DNA of 64,000 nucleotides. Origin: Phytohabitans houttuyneae (GTDB taxonomy: Bacteria > Actinomycetota > Actinomycetes > Mycobacteriales > Micromonosporaceae). The stretch lies in contig NZ_BLPF01000001.1 of assembly GCF_011764425.1 (NCBI RefSeq), positions 3,897,001 to 3,961,000 of the forward strand. The letters run 5' to 3'. The notes below the pieces were generated by a model that was given only the letters and a program-made list of their open reading frames with translations, was not told the DNA's origin and did not search any database. Both the position numbers and the translations under genes were made by a program. Positions 1 to 8,389 of this stretch are shown here, piece after piece (within the stretch, counting starts at the first letter, position 1; every line of letters begins with the position of its first letter).

Positions 1-764
1 ATGCCGGCCGGCCGGACCGGGGTCGCGGGGAGGCGCGAGAGGTCGGGGATGCGGGCGGCGAGGAACCCGGCTGCGCGCTGGACGTCGCGGCCGGGCAGGG
101 TGCGGGCTGGCGGTGGAGGGTTCGACTTGGTGGTGTGCCAGGCGCCGACGATCAGGGTGGTGCGGCGCTGCGCCCGCTGCAGGATCCGCATCTGCGTCTC
201 CCAGGTGAGCAGGACGTGCCGGATTTCGGCCTGCAGCGCTTCGGGGTTGCCCGCAAGGGGCATGGGCGGGCCGGGCCGGACGGACCGCTGGGTGTCCAGG
301 GCCTGCGACAGCATGGGGAGCTGCATCTGCTCGAGGTCGAGCCAGTCGAAGGGCAGCATGCGGACGTCGCGTTCGTAGCCGGCGGTGCACGGCGGGCAGA
401 ACAGGTCGGGGCTCCAGCGGGTGTCGTCGGAGACGATCCCTGGGTGTTTGCCGACGTAGTCGTAGCTGCGGCAGGTGGGCCGGCCGTCCTCGCGCTCGGG
501 TGAGGCGCAGAACCTGGCCACGTCGCCGAACTGGTCGACGTCGCTCGCGTTGGCCGACGCGGTTCGGGCGTGCGGGGCCGCCGCGGTGTTGCCCGTGTTG
601 GCGGTGCCGCAGCCGTGGGAGCCGCAGCCGCCGGGAACGGAGCAGGGTGTGTCGAGACCACCGGTGTGGCAGTCACAGTCCACAGGGCACAAAGGGCCAG
701 CGGCGATGAGCCGTTCGAAGGACACGGCCGGCTCGATCGGGTGACCTTGGGTGTTGCGTGGCAT
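1..764 (-). CDS. Cys-rich phage protein, C-terminus beyond the window
   Basis: The frame is open from an ATG at 764, preceded by GGAG with 6 nt spacing, to the window edge (254 codons), so the C-terminus is missing. The N-terminus is rich in Cys (residues 26, 30, 32, 41, 47, 52), with further Cys at 86 and 98 and a CPPC pair at 123-126, which suggests zinc binding. Residues 140-205 are likely helical. I do not recognise the family. It is the most distal visible member of the leftward transcription unit. Confidence 0.7.
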   Translation of the reverse strand, partial: MPRNTQGHPIEPAVSFERLIAAGPLCPVDCDCHTGGLDTPCSVPGGCGSHGCGTANTGNTAAAPHARTASANASDVDQFGDVARFCASPEREDGRPTCRSYDYVGKHPGIVSDDTRWSPDLFCPPCTAGYERDVRMLPFDWLDLEQMQLPMLSQALDTQRSVRPGPPMPLAGNPEALQAEIRHVLLTWETQMRILQRAQRRTTLIVGAWHTTKSNPPPPARTLPGRDVQRAAGFLAARIPDLSRLPATPVRPAG

Positions 765-885
765 GGCGATCTCCATTTGCGCAGGTGAGGAACTACGCTT
801 TCGTGATCGCCGGGGTGGGGACTCCGGTCTCATGGGGTGGTTGGCCCGGGCGCGCTGTGGGGGCGGTGTCCGGGCCGCCGTTTGC

Positions 886-1161
886 TCAGAGCCGGAACGG
901 TCTTCGCAGGTCCTCCTGGAACTCGGCCTCGATCGCCTGCTGGTCGACCACGAGCAGCGTTCCGGCAGGGACCCATTGCGACTCGACGACAGTGAGGATG
1001 TCGGCGATTCCAGCCTGGTCGATGAGCCAGCGGACGCGGGTCGCCTGGTCCGGTGGGCAGAGGATGGTGCGTTTCGCCTCCTGGCGGATGATGTCGGCGA
1101 AGGCGGCGTCGTGGGCGGCCTGCTCGAATACCGCGAACGAGTTCGTCCAGTCGACGGTCAC
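886..1161 (-). CDS. small hypothetical phage protein (91 aa)
   Basis: GTG start at 1161 behind a GAGGAGG ribosome site; the start overlaps the upstream TGA as GTGA, which fixes it. The 91-residue product is acidic and mostly helical, with one Cys and no motif I recognise. The longer open frame upstream reads antisense-like Arg/Pro-rich sequence and is not credible. About 120 bp with no gene follows before the next downstream gene. Confidence 0.7.
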   Translation of the reverse strand: MTVDWTNSFAVFEQAAHDAAFADIIRQEAKRTILCPPDQATRVRWLIDQAGIADILTVVESQWVPAGTLLVVDQQAIEAEFQEDLRRPFRL

Positions 1162-2287
1162 CGGCTCCTCCTCGGGTCGATGCGGCGCGGCGCCCGCTGC
1201 CGTACCGGCGGGCCGGTCGTCGGGGCGCGTTCGGCCGGCGGGCGGAGGACGTTCGTGCACTCGTGGCCAAGCTCGCGGACCACAGCATGTAGGCGGTGGC
1301 TGGCCTCGTCGCAGCGCCGAACGGTGGGGAGGTGGTGGGCCTCGTCGAAGATCGACCTGCCCGTGTGTTGCGGCTCGGCGATGTCCATCGCCCACACCAC
1401 GGTGTACGTCTCGCCGGCCTCCAGCAGGTAACCATCCTCGCCAGGCTCGACAGTCGTACCGTCCGCGCGGCGGACCTCCACGACCACCGGGTGTGGGCCG
1501 ACAGCGGCGCGGACGCCGCTCACCCGGCCGCCGCTCGGCACGGTGACCGTGGCGAAGACGTGCTCGTCGAACGTCGGCGGTCGCTCGGGACGAGGTGCCG
1601 GTGGTTGGTCAGCTCCCGCTCCAGCCGCTCCCACGCCTCGCCGTACGCCGCTGGCACCTCGGCGCCTGCGGGGATATCGCAGCCCACGAACCGGTGACCG
1701 TCGTCCAGGCGCAGGTGGACGGTGCCGTCGGCACGGCGGAACGCGGAGCGGAAGAGACCGTCACCAACGTTCAGGCGTTCGCCGACGCCGATCGGCGTGA
1801 GGTCCTCGTCCGGTGCATCCAACACGAGGTCTGGACGCCACCTCATCGCCGTCGCGACCCCATGCTGTCCACTGACCTGGCCAGGGCCATTGGTGTCGGT
1901 GTCACGGCTGATATGGGTGGGTTCGCAGTCGGACGAGCAGTACGCCGATCCCTCGCGCGGCTCGGCGCCGCACGGGCACAGGCCGTCGACGGCGGCGTCG
2001 ATCCGGCCGAGGAGGCTGCCGAGCCGGGCGCCGAGCCGGGACTCAAACAGCTCGGCGAGCGAGGCGGTCGACGCGTCCGACGCGACTCGCGGTGCAGGCG
2101 CGCCGGCCGGGAGGTCCGCGAGCAGGTTCCCGACCATCGCGTCGGCAGCCTCCCCGTCCAGGGCCGGTTCGAGTGGCCCGGCGAGGTAGGCGCCGAGGTC
2201 GACGGCGGCGCCGAGGTCGGCCTCCGTCGGGTTCGTTGGATCGGCGAGGTCGGGCACCCAGTAGATGCGATTCGCAGCGAAGCTCAT
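1158..2287 (-). CDS. hypothetical phage protein, frame-disrupted
   Basis: The first frame runs from ATG 2287 and includes a short Cys cluster (CPCG...YCSSDC, roughly residues 103-120). It then turns into Ser/Arg-rich noise and stops at 1520. A sensible sequence resumes in the next frame (RPPTFDEHVFATVTV onward) and ends at 1158, overlapping the next gene's GTG. Adding one base to the GGG run at 1587-1589 joins the two into one protein of about 376 aa. A separate second gene starting at GTG 1634 is possible but has a 115-bp overlap and no good ribosome site. Family unknown. Confidence 0.6.
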
Positions 2288-2598
2288 CGTTCTGCTCCCT
2301 CCTCGCTTGCTGGCCCCTTGCGGACATCGGCCATCACCGCGGTCATCAGCCTCTCGTGCTCGCGCGCACGGTCGTCTGCGGCGTCCGGGTCGGGTGAGCC
2401 GAACAGCACCATCCGGGTGACACGCTGGCGCACATCCTCGGCGACTCCCTCGGTCTCCAGCGCCAGATCGACCGTGTACAACATCCGTCGGATGAACTTC
2501 ATCTGCGCCGCGTACGTCGCATCGTGTACGTAGGCGGCGCGCGCTCCAGGCATCCGGTCGACGTAGCGCTGGAATTGTTCGGCGACCACGCGGCTCAT
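2284..2598 (-). CDS. hypothetical phage protein (104 aa)
   Basis: ATG start at 2598 overlaps the upstream stop, and its own stop overlaps the next start (ATGA at 2284-2287). The protein is helical and charged, with no Cys and no recognisable domain. Its place in an unbroken chain of overlapping frames is the main support that it is translated. Confidence 0.7.
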   Translation of the reverse strand: MSRVVAEQFQRYVDRMPGARAAYVHDATYAAQMKFIRRMLYTVDLALETEGVAEDVRQRVTRMVLFGSPDPDAADDRAREHERLMTAVMADVRKGPASEEGAER

Positions 2599-3083
2599 GG
2601 CCTCACCGTCACCGGGTAGCGCTTCGGGACCGGCGGCCAGCCGCCGCCGGCCGACGGGAGGTGGTAGGCGATCACGTAGTCGCCGTGATCCTCCGGTGGT
2701 GGGCTGTACAGCACCTCATCCGGGTTGATGCCGTTAGCGCGCAACAGTTTGATCATCGCGAAGTTCGCGGAGCAGTGCACACACTCCTTCGCGGCGGCAG
2801 CCCACGCTGCGTCGTCTGTGCCACCCATCGGTGGATGTCCGTGTGGGTGGGGCGGAAGGCCGCGCTTGGCTCCTTCCGGTAGCAGCCGGCCGGCCCGTTC
2901 CAGCCGCTGCCGCTCGTCTTGGCGGATCAGTTCGGCCACCGCGTCGTACGTGACCCGCGCTGCGGCCGCATTCGGGAGCTCGCCGAGGTACGCCATCCGG
3001 TCGACGGCGGCCTTCACGCAGCGGTCGCGAAGTTGGACGGCGGCACGTACCCGGGCCAGGTCCTCTGACGTCATATCGGGCAT
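2595..3083 (-). CDS. hypothetical phage protein (162 aa)
   Basis: ATG at 3083 (MPDMTSEDLAR) was chosen because the frame upstream of it only shadows the neighbouring zinc-ribbon gene. It starts 2 nt after that gene's stop and overlaps the next gene by ATGA. The N-terminal half is helical; a His/Pro/Gly stretch and a CVHC pair lie in the middle; the C-terminus is Pro/Gly-rich. No family recognised. Confidence 0.7.
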   Translation of the reverse strand: MPDMTSEDLARVRAAVQLRDRCVKAAVDRMAYLGELPNAAAARVTYDAVAELIRQDERQRLERAGRLLPEGAKRGLPPHPHGHPPMGGTDDAAWAAAAKECVHCSANFAMIKLLRANGINPDEVLYSPPPEDHGDYVIAYHLPSAGGGWPPVPKRYPVTVRP

Positions 3084-3085
3084 GG

Positions 3086-3355
3086 TCAGTTCGCCTCTCG
3101 CCTGATGCTTCTGGTCCGGTGGCACGGTGCGCAGTTGAAGATGTCCCGGTCGCCCACGCTGCGCTCGAACACCATCTCCTGGTCGCAGCGCGGACACAGC
3201 ACCACCAGCTCCAGCTTGAGGTTGCTCGCGTCGTGGTCCGGTTCAGTCTCGAAGTGGGCCTCGACCACGCCCATCGTCAGCTCGCCGATAGGTCGCCATC
3301 GGCAGGTCGCGCAGACGAGCGCCATGCCATCGGACACGTTCAGGCCCTCGGTCAT
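3086..3355 (-). CDS. zinc-ribbon protein (89 aa)
   Basis: ATG at 3355 overlaps the upstream stop (ATGA). Three Cys pairs are visible: CATC near residue 15, CPRC near residue 54 and CAPC-H near residue 75. These give a treble- or ribbon-type zinc site in a small protein. Function unknown; small zinc ribbons recur throughout this element. Confidence 0.75.
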   Translation of the reverse strand: MTEGLNVSDGMALVCATCRWRPIGELTMGVVEAHFETEPDHDASNLKLELVVLCPRCDQEMVFERSVGDRDIFNCAPCHRTRSIRREAN

Positions 3356-4199
3356 TCGGCGTTGCCTTTCTCGACAGATCCAAGATCAGCATTTGGTGGA
3401 CCGCCTCCGACTGCGCCTACGGCAGTGGTCGCGCTCTCGACCCGAGGTGCGCATGGTCCGGCGTGCGCGTAGTGCAGCCGGCAAGCCTCGGTGGAACACG
3501 CGCCCTTGAGCTCCAACAGCTCCCGTTCGCGTTCGGCCAGCACCGCTTGGGTGGCCGCGAGGCGGTAGGCCGGCACCACCGCGAGGGGCACATCTTCCTT
3601 GCCCCTGCGCGAAGCGCGGAGATAGCTGTTGGAGCCCCTACGACGCTCTCAGCGGGCGCGACGCCGCGGTCGTGCTCGATCGCCTGGCCGGGATCGGTGG
3701 TACGCCAGTCCGGCCAGGTACGCGCTTCGCAGCGTGCCTGCTTGGCGACAATCGCGTCGAGGATCTCCTGCGGCTCGTGGCCGGCACGCCAGGCGCCATC
3801 CAAGCCCAACATGATGACGTCCACCCACTCACCGAGATCGGTCGGATCAGCCTCGACCTCCACAAGCTCCTTGCGGATGTGGTCGATGACGCCGGCGAGG
3901 GCCTGTGGTCCGAACGTGCGCGCCGAGAACTCCCGCTTGCGGGCGACGAACGACGCATCCACGGAGGCCGGCGCGGAGGCTGCGTCAGCACGTACCCGAG
4001 CAACCTCGCGCCGCAACGTCTCGATGCGGTCGAGGCAGAACATCACCCACGACCACGAAGGCGCGTTGTCGGCGTACGGCCGGATGCCGAGCGTGTCGAG
4101 GCCGGCGACGAGCTTGCGGATCGAGACGTTCAGGTCGTCGGCGCTCTCGTTGAAGAACGGCCCGAGGTTGGATTGTTGCCCTTCGGGTAGCTCGATCAT
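3352..4199 (-). CDS. DUF550 (dATP/dGTP pyrophosphohydrolase-type) protein, frame-disrupted
   Basis: ATG at 4199 has GGAGG 7 nt upstream; an in-frame ATG at 4265 is an alternative. The central part matches the DUF550 (PF04447) pattern I know from phages: FSARTFGPQ, a conserved KELVEVEADPTDLGEWVD acidic helix that would bind Mg, and a TWPDWR end. The family removes pyrophosphate from dATP/dGTP. The frame is lost near 3602-3605: adding one base to that C run (G on the coding strand) joins it to the frame starting VPLAVVPAYRLAATQAV and ending at 3352, about 282 aa in total. The tail carries a Cys/His pattern (CSTEACRLHYAHAGPC). Confidence 0.7.
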
Positions 4200-4393
4200 C
4201 GGTGCGCCTCCGTGCACGTGCTGGTCTGTCGGGGTGTCCGGAGAGGTGCCTTCCCGGTCTTGCATCGGACCTCTTTCCACAGGGTTATCCACAGGCTGTT
4301 TGGTCAGTGGGAGGCGCGTGCCGGCGCCCACCAGCAGCGGGCCGCCACCCGACGCGCCGCCCGCCGGCGGCCACGGATCCGCGCCACCACCGT

Positions 4394-4489
4394 CTACCGG
4401 ATCAGCTCCCGGCGCGCCGCCTCCGGGACGCCGGCAGGAGGCGGGACGAAGCCCAGCGCACGCAGCTGATCGGCGGCCGCGGCGTCCAT
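4394..4489 (-). CDS. 31-residue coupled microprotein
   Basis: ATG at 4489 shares its A with the upstream TGA (TGATG), so it can be translated by reinitiation. The product starts MDAAAADQLRALGF and ends in TAG at 4394. A short helix followed by a Pro/Ala tail is all that can be said. The roughly 130 bp after it, up to the DUF550 start, has no credible gene on either strand. Confidence 0.45.
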   Translation of the reverse strand: MDAAAADQLRALGFVPPPAGVPEAARRELIR

Positions 4490-5115
4490 CACCGGGCCGC
4501 CTCCGGACGGCGGTCGTCGAGGCGGGACACGCCCACGAACCGCTGCTCGGCGTACTCGGCCGCGGCGAGGAACGCCAAGCCGATCCGGCGGGCGTCCTCG
4601 ATCCGCAGCGCCTCCCAGTTCCCTGCCCCGTCGAACCGGTAAGCGAGGCTCGGGCTGTCGCAGTCGTGGTCGACGTACACGGCGCCGGCGCTGTCCGGGG
4701 TGTCGATCGCGAAGACGCGCCAGCCTCTCGCCGGTGTCCACTCCGGGCCGGGATGCGTGTGGCGGCCGCGCACGTGGTCGGGGCGGGGCAGGGTCGCCGT
4801 GTCGATCTGCGATAGCAGCGCGGCGACCTGCCGGCGCAGCAGGTCGAGGGCGACGGGTGCGGCGTCGAGGTCCACGGCGGGCGCCTCCAGGTCGAAGAGG
4901 GTTAGGTCGTCTGCCGCCGACCGGGCGGCGGGCAGCCGCGCCGGGCTGGCCGGGCGCAGGCCGACACGCTCGGCGCACTCCGGCCCGACCTCGAGCGACA
5001 CCCACGGCTCCCGGACCAGCACCAGGCCGCAGAGGCGCCCGGATTCGCGGAGGGCGCGGCAGCGGCTCGTGCGGCGCGGCGCCGGCGCGACGGCGGGCAG
5101 CGGCAGCATGGACAT
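4489..5115 (-). CDS. hypothetical phage protein (208 aa)
   Basis: ATG at 5115, 3 nt after the HD gene's stop. The N-terminus has several Cys (CRALRESGRLCG, then a CAER motif), an Ala/Pro-rich linker follows, and the C-terminal half is a compact alpha/beta-like domain (WRVFAIDTPDSAGAVYVDHD, then YRFDGAGNWEALR). A zinc-ribbon plus a small sensor-like domain is a guess only; no family recognised. Confidence 0.65.
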   Translation of the reverse strand: MSMLPLPAVAPAPRRTSRCRALRESGRLCGLVLVREPWVSLEVGPECAERVGLRPASPARLPAARSAADDLTLFDLEAPAVDLDAAPVALDLLRRQVAALLSQIDTATLPRPDHVRGRHTHPGPEWTPARGWRVFAIDTPDSAGAVYVDHDCDSPSLAYRFDGAGNWEALRIEDARRIGLAFLAAAEYAEQRFVGVSRLDDRRPEAAR

Positions 5116-5118
5116 CGG

Positions 5119-5670
5119 TCAGGTCACCGCCGGCGCAAGAACCGCCGCTGGGAGCAGTTCGTGGAGCCGGTCGAGGTAGCGATTCTCCGCCTCGTCCGGC
5201 GTCCAGCAGCGGATCTCCACGCCCAGCGGTTGCAGGTGCTCGACGGCCCACGGCTGCGGAGGTGGCGCCATCAGGGCGGCACGCTCGTCGAGGAGAATCC
5301 GCGTATCGGCGAGTTTCACCTCGTCCGGGCAGACACGGAAAAGGCCGAACCGGTCGACTATTACCGCTGCAAGCCTGTCCTCCACCTGCCGGTACTCAGG
5401 CATCGCGGACTTCAGCGGCCGGATCATGTCACCCAAGTACGCCTCTGTGGCGTCGTGTAGGAGCGCCCACAGCGCGTTCCCCGGCGCCACTGCGTGGCTC
5501 AACAGCACGCAGTGCTCGGCCACCGAGTAGGCCAGCTTGACGTGGCCGCCATACCGGCACAGCAGCGACAGCGCATGCGCGATGTCCACCGGGTCGATGT
5601 CCTCAACATGCGGGTCGAGCGGGTAGAACGCCCGACCTGTGTAGGTTTGCATCCAGTCACCGTGGCTCAC
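5119..5670 (-). CDS. HD-domain phosphohydrolase, YfbR-like
   Basis: The metal-binding HD pattern is clear: H53 in YSVAEHC, H72-D73 in LLHDATEAYLGD, and a later Asp at 122 in LADTRIL. Length (183 aa) and the AYLGD-PLK stretch match phage YfbR-type 5'-deoxynucleotidases, which remove phosphate from dNMPs with a divalent metal. ATG 5670 overlaps the upstream stop. Together with the DUF550 protein two genes downstream it could degrade deoxypurine triphosphates stepwise. Exact substrate cannot be told from sequence. Confidence 0.85.
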   Translation of the reverse strand: MSHGDWMQTYTGRAFYPLDPHVEDIDPVDIAHALSLLCRYGGHVKLAYSVAEHCVLLSHAVAPGNALWALLHDATEAYLGDMIRPLKSAMPEYRQVEDRLAAVIVDRFGLFRVCPDEVKLADTRILLDERAALMAPPPQPWAVEHLQPLGVEIRCWTPDEAENRYLDRLHELLPAAVLAPAVT

Positions 5671-6104
5671 GAGGCCACCTCACCCTTCGCGGCGTTCTCC
5701 AGCTGTTCAAGCCGGTAGGTCGCGCGCCACCTCGCGTTCGAGTCGGCCGTGGCGAGCACGTAGCCGGTGAGGTCGTCGAGCTGGCCGCGGACGTGCCGCA
5801 GCGACATGCACGGGTCATGCCACACCGCACGCTCGGACGACTGGTAGCTGTGCCGTGCCTCCTTCCAGCGGAACCGCTGGCCGCAGCCTTCGCAGCGGTC
5901 CACGATCCACCGCTTGACGTTGAGGTACCGCCACCACCGGAAGTGCAGGTGCCGGACGTGGCGCAGCGCCCAGGCCAGACGGCGAAGGATGCGCTGCGGC
6001 GGGTGGCCGCACACCACGGTGGCGTCGTGGCCGCCCGGCTCGTCGTGCCAGATGTCCAGCTTGAGCACGGGCACGGCAAACAGCAGGACGGACGGATCAT
6101 GCAT
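5667..6104 (-). CDS. zinc-binding hypothetical protein (145 aa)
   Basis: ATG 6104 lies inside the end of the FtsK-gamma-like gene (8-nt overlap), and its stop overlaps the HD gene. Features are a CGHPPQR segment, a central basic Trp/Arg/His-rich stretch (residues 47-63) and a CEGCGQRF zinc-ribbon motif followed by WHDPC. Basic plus zinc-binding suggests nucleic-acid contact, but no family is recognised. Confidence 0.65.
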   Translation of the reverse strand: MHDPSVLLFAVPVLKLDIWHDEPGGHDATVVCGHPPQRILRRLAWALRHVRHLHFRWWRYLNVKRWIVDRCEGCGQRFRWKEARHSYQSSERAVWHDPCMSLRHVRGQLDDLTGYVLATADSNARWRATYRLEQLENAAKGEVAS

Positions 6105-6405
6105 GGCTGCCCCCGAGCGCGGCGTTCCGGCCTTCGTGTTGGTCGACGGTCAGCACGATGCGGCCGTCGGCGATGGCCCGGTCGATGTCGGCCGCCACCA
6201 GTTCTCGGTGACAGGTCAGTCGCAGCGCCGGCCGCTTGCCCTTTGCGCCGACCGGCCCGAGGACACCGACGTCCTCCAGGGCGAGCAGGAGTTGGCTAGC
6301 AGTAACGAATCCGACCCGGACCCGGCGCTGGATCAGCGTCGTGGAACCGAACTGTGCCCGGATGCTCACCATGGCCGCGTCGAGAAGAAGATCCCTAGTG
6401 ATCAC
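6097..6405 (-). CDS. FtsK-gamma-like winged-helix DNA-binding protein
   Basis: GTG at 6405 overlaps the upstream TGA (GTGA); the frame upstream of it is shadow. The 102-residue product has a winged-helix core (QFGSTTLIQRRVRVGFVTAS, then LLLALEDVGVLGP) resembling the FtsK gamma domain, whose helix pair reads LLQRRLRIGY. FtsK gamma binds KOPS DNA; here there is no motor domain, so the protein would act as a free DNA-binding factor. Its Gly-Pro-Val-Gly turn and the following basic stretch fit a wing. Confidence 0.65.
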   Translation of the reverse strand: MITRDLLLDAAMVSIRAQFGSTTLIQRRVRVGFVTASQLLLALEDVGVLGPVGAKGKRPALRLTCHRELVAADIDRAIADGRIVLTVDQHEGRNAALGGSHA

Positions 6406-6677
6406 GGGCGACGCTCCCGGATCACGTCGCTGACCGTCTTCGTCCCCGCGTCCAGGGCGGCCTTGTCGTCGTCGGTAAGCAGGTGCACGCCCCGCTCGGC
6501 GAACAGCCGGACGATCGCCGGCTCGTCCCTGTACTCCTGCGCCAGCATCGCCGGGACGCCGTGGCGGTCCATGAACGCGGCGAGGGTGTCGTAGATGGTC
6601 TGGTCGTCGGCGGCCCCCGCCTTGAGTTTGGCGACTTCGGCACGGAACAGGCGGTGGGTCTGTGTCGGCATGATCAC
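6402..6677 (-). CDS. hypothetical phage protein (91 aa)
   Basis: ATG at 6677 overlaps the stop of the large gene upstream (ATGA); a second ATG two codons later is possible. The product is helical, with a Lys/Ala-rich first helix and an acidic end, and has no recognisable motif. Confidence 0.65.
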   Translation of the reverse strand: MIMPTQTHRLFRAEVAKLKAGAADDQTIYDTLAAFMDRHGVPAMLAQEYRDEPAIVRLFAERGVHLLTDDDKAALDAGTKTVSDVIRERRP

Positions 6678-8389
6678 TTCTCCTCGTCGTTGGCGTGCTG
6701 GGGCGGTGTCCAGGTGCAGCCGCAGCCCTGGATGTCGCAGCCGCGCGCGGTGTGCGGGTGCTCTCCGGGCCCGGCTGGGCAGGTGCAGCGCGGCGAGCGG
6801 CTCGCGAGCGCGTCGGCGAACGGATCACCCGGACCGGGCGCCGTGGCCTCCAGGTAGTCGGCGAGGCCGATCGTGACCGCGGGAGAGAAGATCTCCCGCT
6901 GTGGCACGCCCTGCGGGTACTGGTGCTGCACCCACCAGGTTTCGTACTGGTCGCGGTCGCGGAGCCGGCGCACGGCCTCGGCGTAGCCCTCGCTGAAGCC
7001 GCGCTGCCCGACGCTGGGCTGCTCCGCGGGCTGGGCGCCGTCGCGGATGTACGGCTCGAACCCGCGGGCAATCGCCAGCACCGCGGCGATGACCTTCGCT
7101 GGCGTGTCGAGTCGCGCGGCAGGGTCCTTGATCAGGACCTTGCCGATCGCTGTGGTGGCGTGGCCGAGGGCCCGGTCGTGGATCTCTTGTTCGGTGCTCA
7201 GCCCGCCGTCGTACACCGCCTCCGGCTCGACGGCCTCGTGGGCGTCGCGGGCGGCTTCGTCCAGGGCGTTCTGGAGCTCGTCAGCATGGATGCGGAGCTT
7301 GTCCACGATGGTGAGCGCATTGGCTACGACGTCGCCGCCGAGGCCCGGGGCGACGTAGCCGCGCTCGCTGAGGGCGCGGGCGAGGCGGCCCTCGGCGGGC
7401 TCCCAGGGTTGTCCGGCGCGATAGGCGTCGATGGCGGCCTTGGCGAGGGCGTAAGCGAGCTTCCGCTCGTCGGGCATGTCCCACATCGCAGTCGCGCTGA
7501 GTCCGCACCGCTCGGCGTGGATGACGCGGGCGACGCGTTCGTGGGCGGCTTCGTCGGCGAGGTCGGCGACCAGGGTGGTGGGCGGGGCGGCCTCGCGCGC
7601 GCCGAGCTGGTCGCCCAGCCAGGCGAGCATCAGCGCACAGGTCTGCTCAAGCAGCTTCCGGGGCCTCGACGACTCGTCGTCCCAGTCGGCAGTACCCGTC
7701 GGCTCATAGCCGTACCGCGGTGCCAGTTCCCGGTACGTGGTCAGGAAACGGCGAGTCGTCTCCTCGACGGACGGCCAGGCGGCGGCCTCTCGCAGGCGGG
7801 CATCGAGGTCGTCGGCCGGCTCGTCGCGGAGGTTGTGGCGGGCGTCGAGCATGGCGTCGACGGCCTTGATCAGCTTGAGTTCCTGGTCGCTGAAGTCGTC
7901 TTTCTGGCCGTCGATGAACTCGGCCGGGCCGAACCCGTCCTGCCGCCACAAGATCGCGGCGTCGAGGACGGCGACCACGAGCGGGTCAGGCCGCTCACGG
8001 CGGGCCAGTTCGCGGACCGCGTCGACGACGTTGCCGAGCGCCTCCGGTGGCGATTCGCCGGTCGGTGACATGGCCTCGCCGACGTCGAGCAGGGCCTGCG
8101 CGCGGCCGTCTGCGAACCGGTCAATGGGCTCGGCGTACCGGCCGCCGTTGGCGTGTATGAGCACCTCCAGCGCGTGGTCGTACTCGGCGAGGCGCTCGGC
8201 ATCCAGCTCGGGCGAGTGACCGGCGTCGGCCATCGAGTACCTGACCCACGCCGTCGCTTGGTCGATCTCGCGGTCGGTGGCGCGGCGGGGTTGGCCTTCG
8301 CAGTCCGGGATGTTGGGGTCGCCGCCGACGTCGCGGTGCGGCGGGTGGACGGCAGAACTGCCGCAGCGGGCGCGTGCCACGTCGGTCAT
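6674..8389 (-). CDS. large helical phage protein with Cys-rich tail (571 aa)
   Basis: ATG 8389 overlaps the exonuclease stop (ATGA); the open frame continues upstream but only as a shadow of the exonuclease. The body (roughly residues 35-520) is almost wholly alpha-helical and acidic with repeated short helices, as in a scaffold or regulator. The tail has a zinc-like Cys cluster (CTCPAGPG...CDIQGCGC). I recognise no catalytic motif and no family; it may be built from several unannotated domains. Confidence 0.7.
   Translation of the reverse strand: MTDVARARCGSSAVHPPHRDVGGDPNIPDCEGQPRRATDREIDQATAWVRYSMADAGHSPELDAERLAEYDHALEVLIHANGGRYAEPIDRFADGRAQALLDVGEAMSPTGESPPEALGNVVDAVRELARRERPDPLVVAVLDAAILWRQDGFGPAEFIDGQKDDFSDQELKLIKAVDAMLDARHNLRDEPADDLDARLREAAAWPSVEETTRRFLTTYRELAPRYGYEPTGTADWDDESSRPRKLLEQTCALMLAWLGDQLGAREAAPPTTLVADLADEAAHERVARVIHAERCGLSATAMWDMPDERKLAYALAKAAIDAYRAGQPWEPAEGRLARALSERGYVAPGLGGDVVANALTIVDKLRIHADELQNALDEAARDAHEAVEPEAVYDGGLSTEQEIHDRALGHATTAIGKVLIKDPAARLDTPAKVIAAVLAIARGFEPYIRDGAQPAEQPSVGQRGFSEGYAEAVRRLRDRDQYETWWVQHQYPQGVPQREIFSPAVTIGLADYLEATAPGPGDPFADALASRSPRCTCPAGPGEHPHTARGCDIQGCGCTWTPPQHANDEEK

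Noticed and set aside
1158-1634. Independent gene starting at GTG 1634
   Set aside because: A 115-bp overlap with the gene upstream and no ribosome site; joining the frames by one base is simpler, though not proven.
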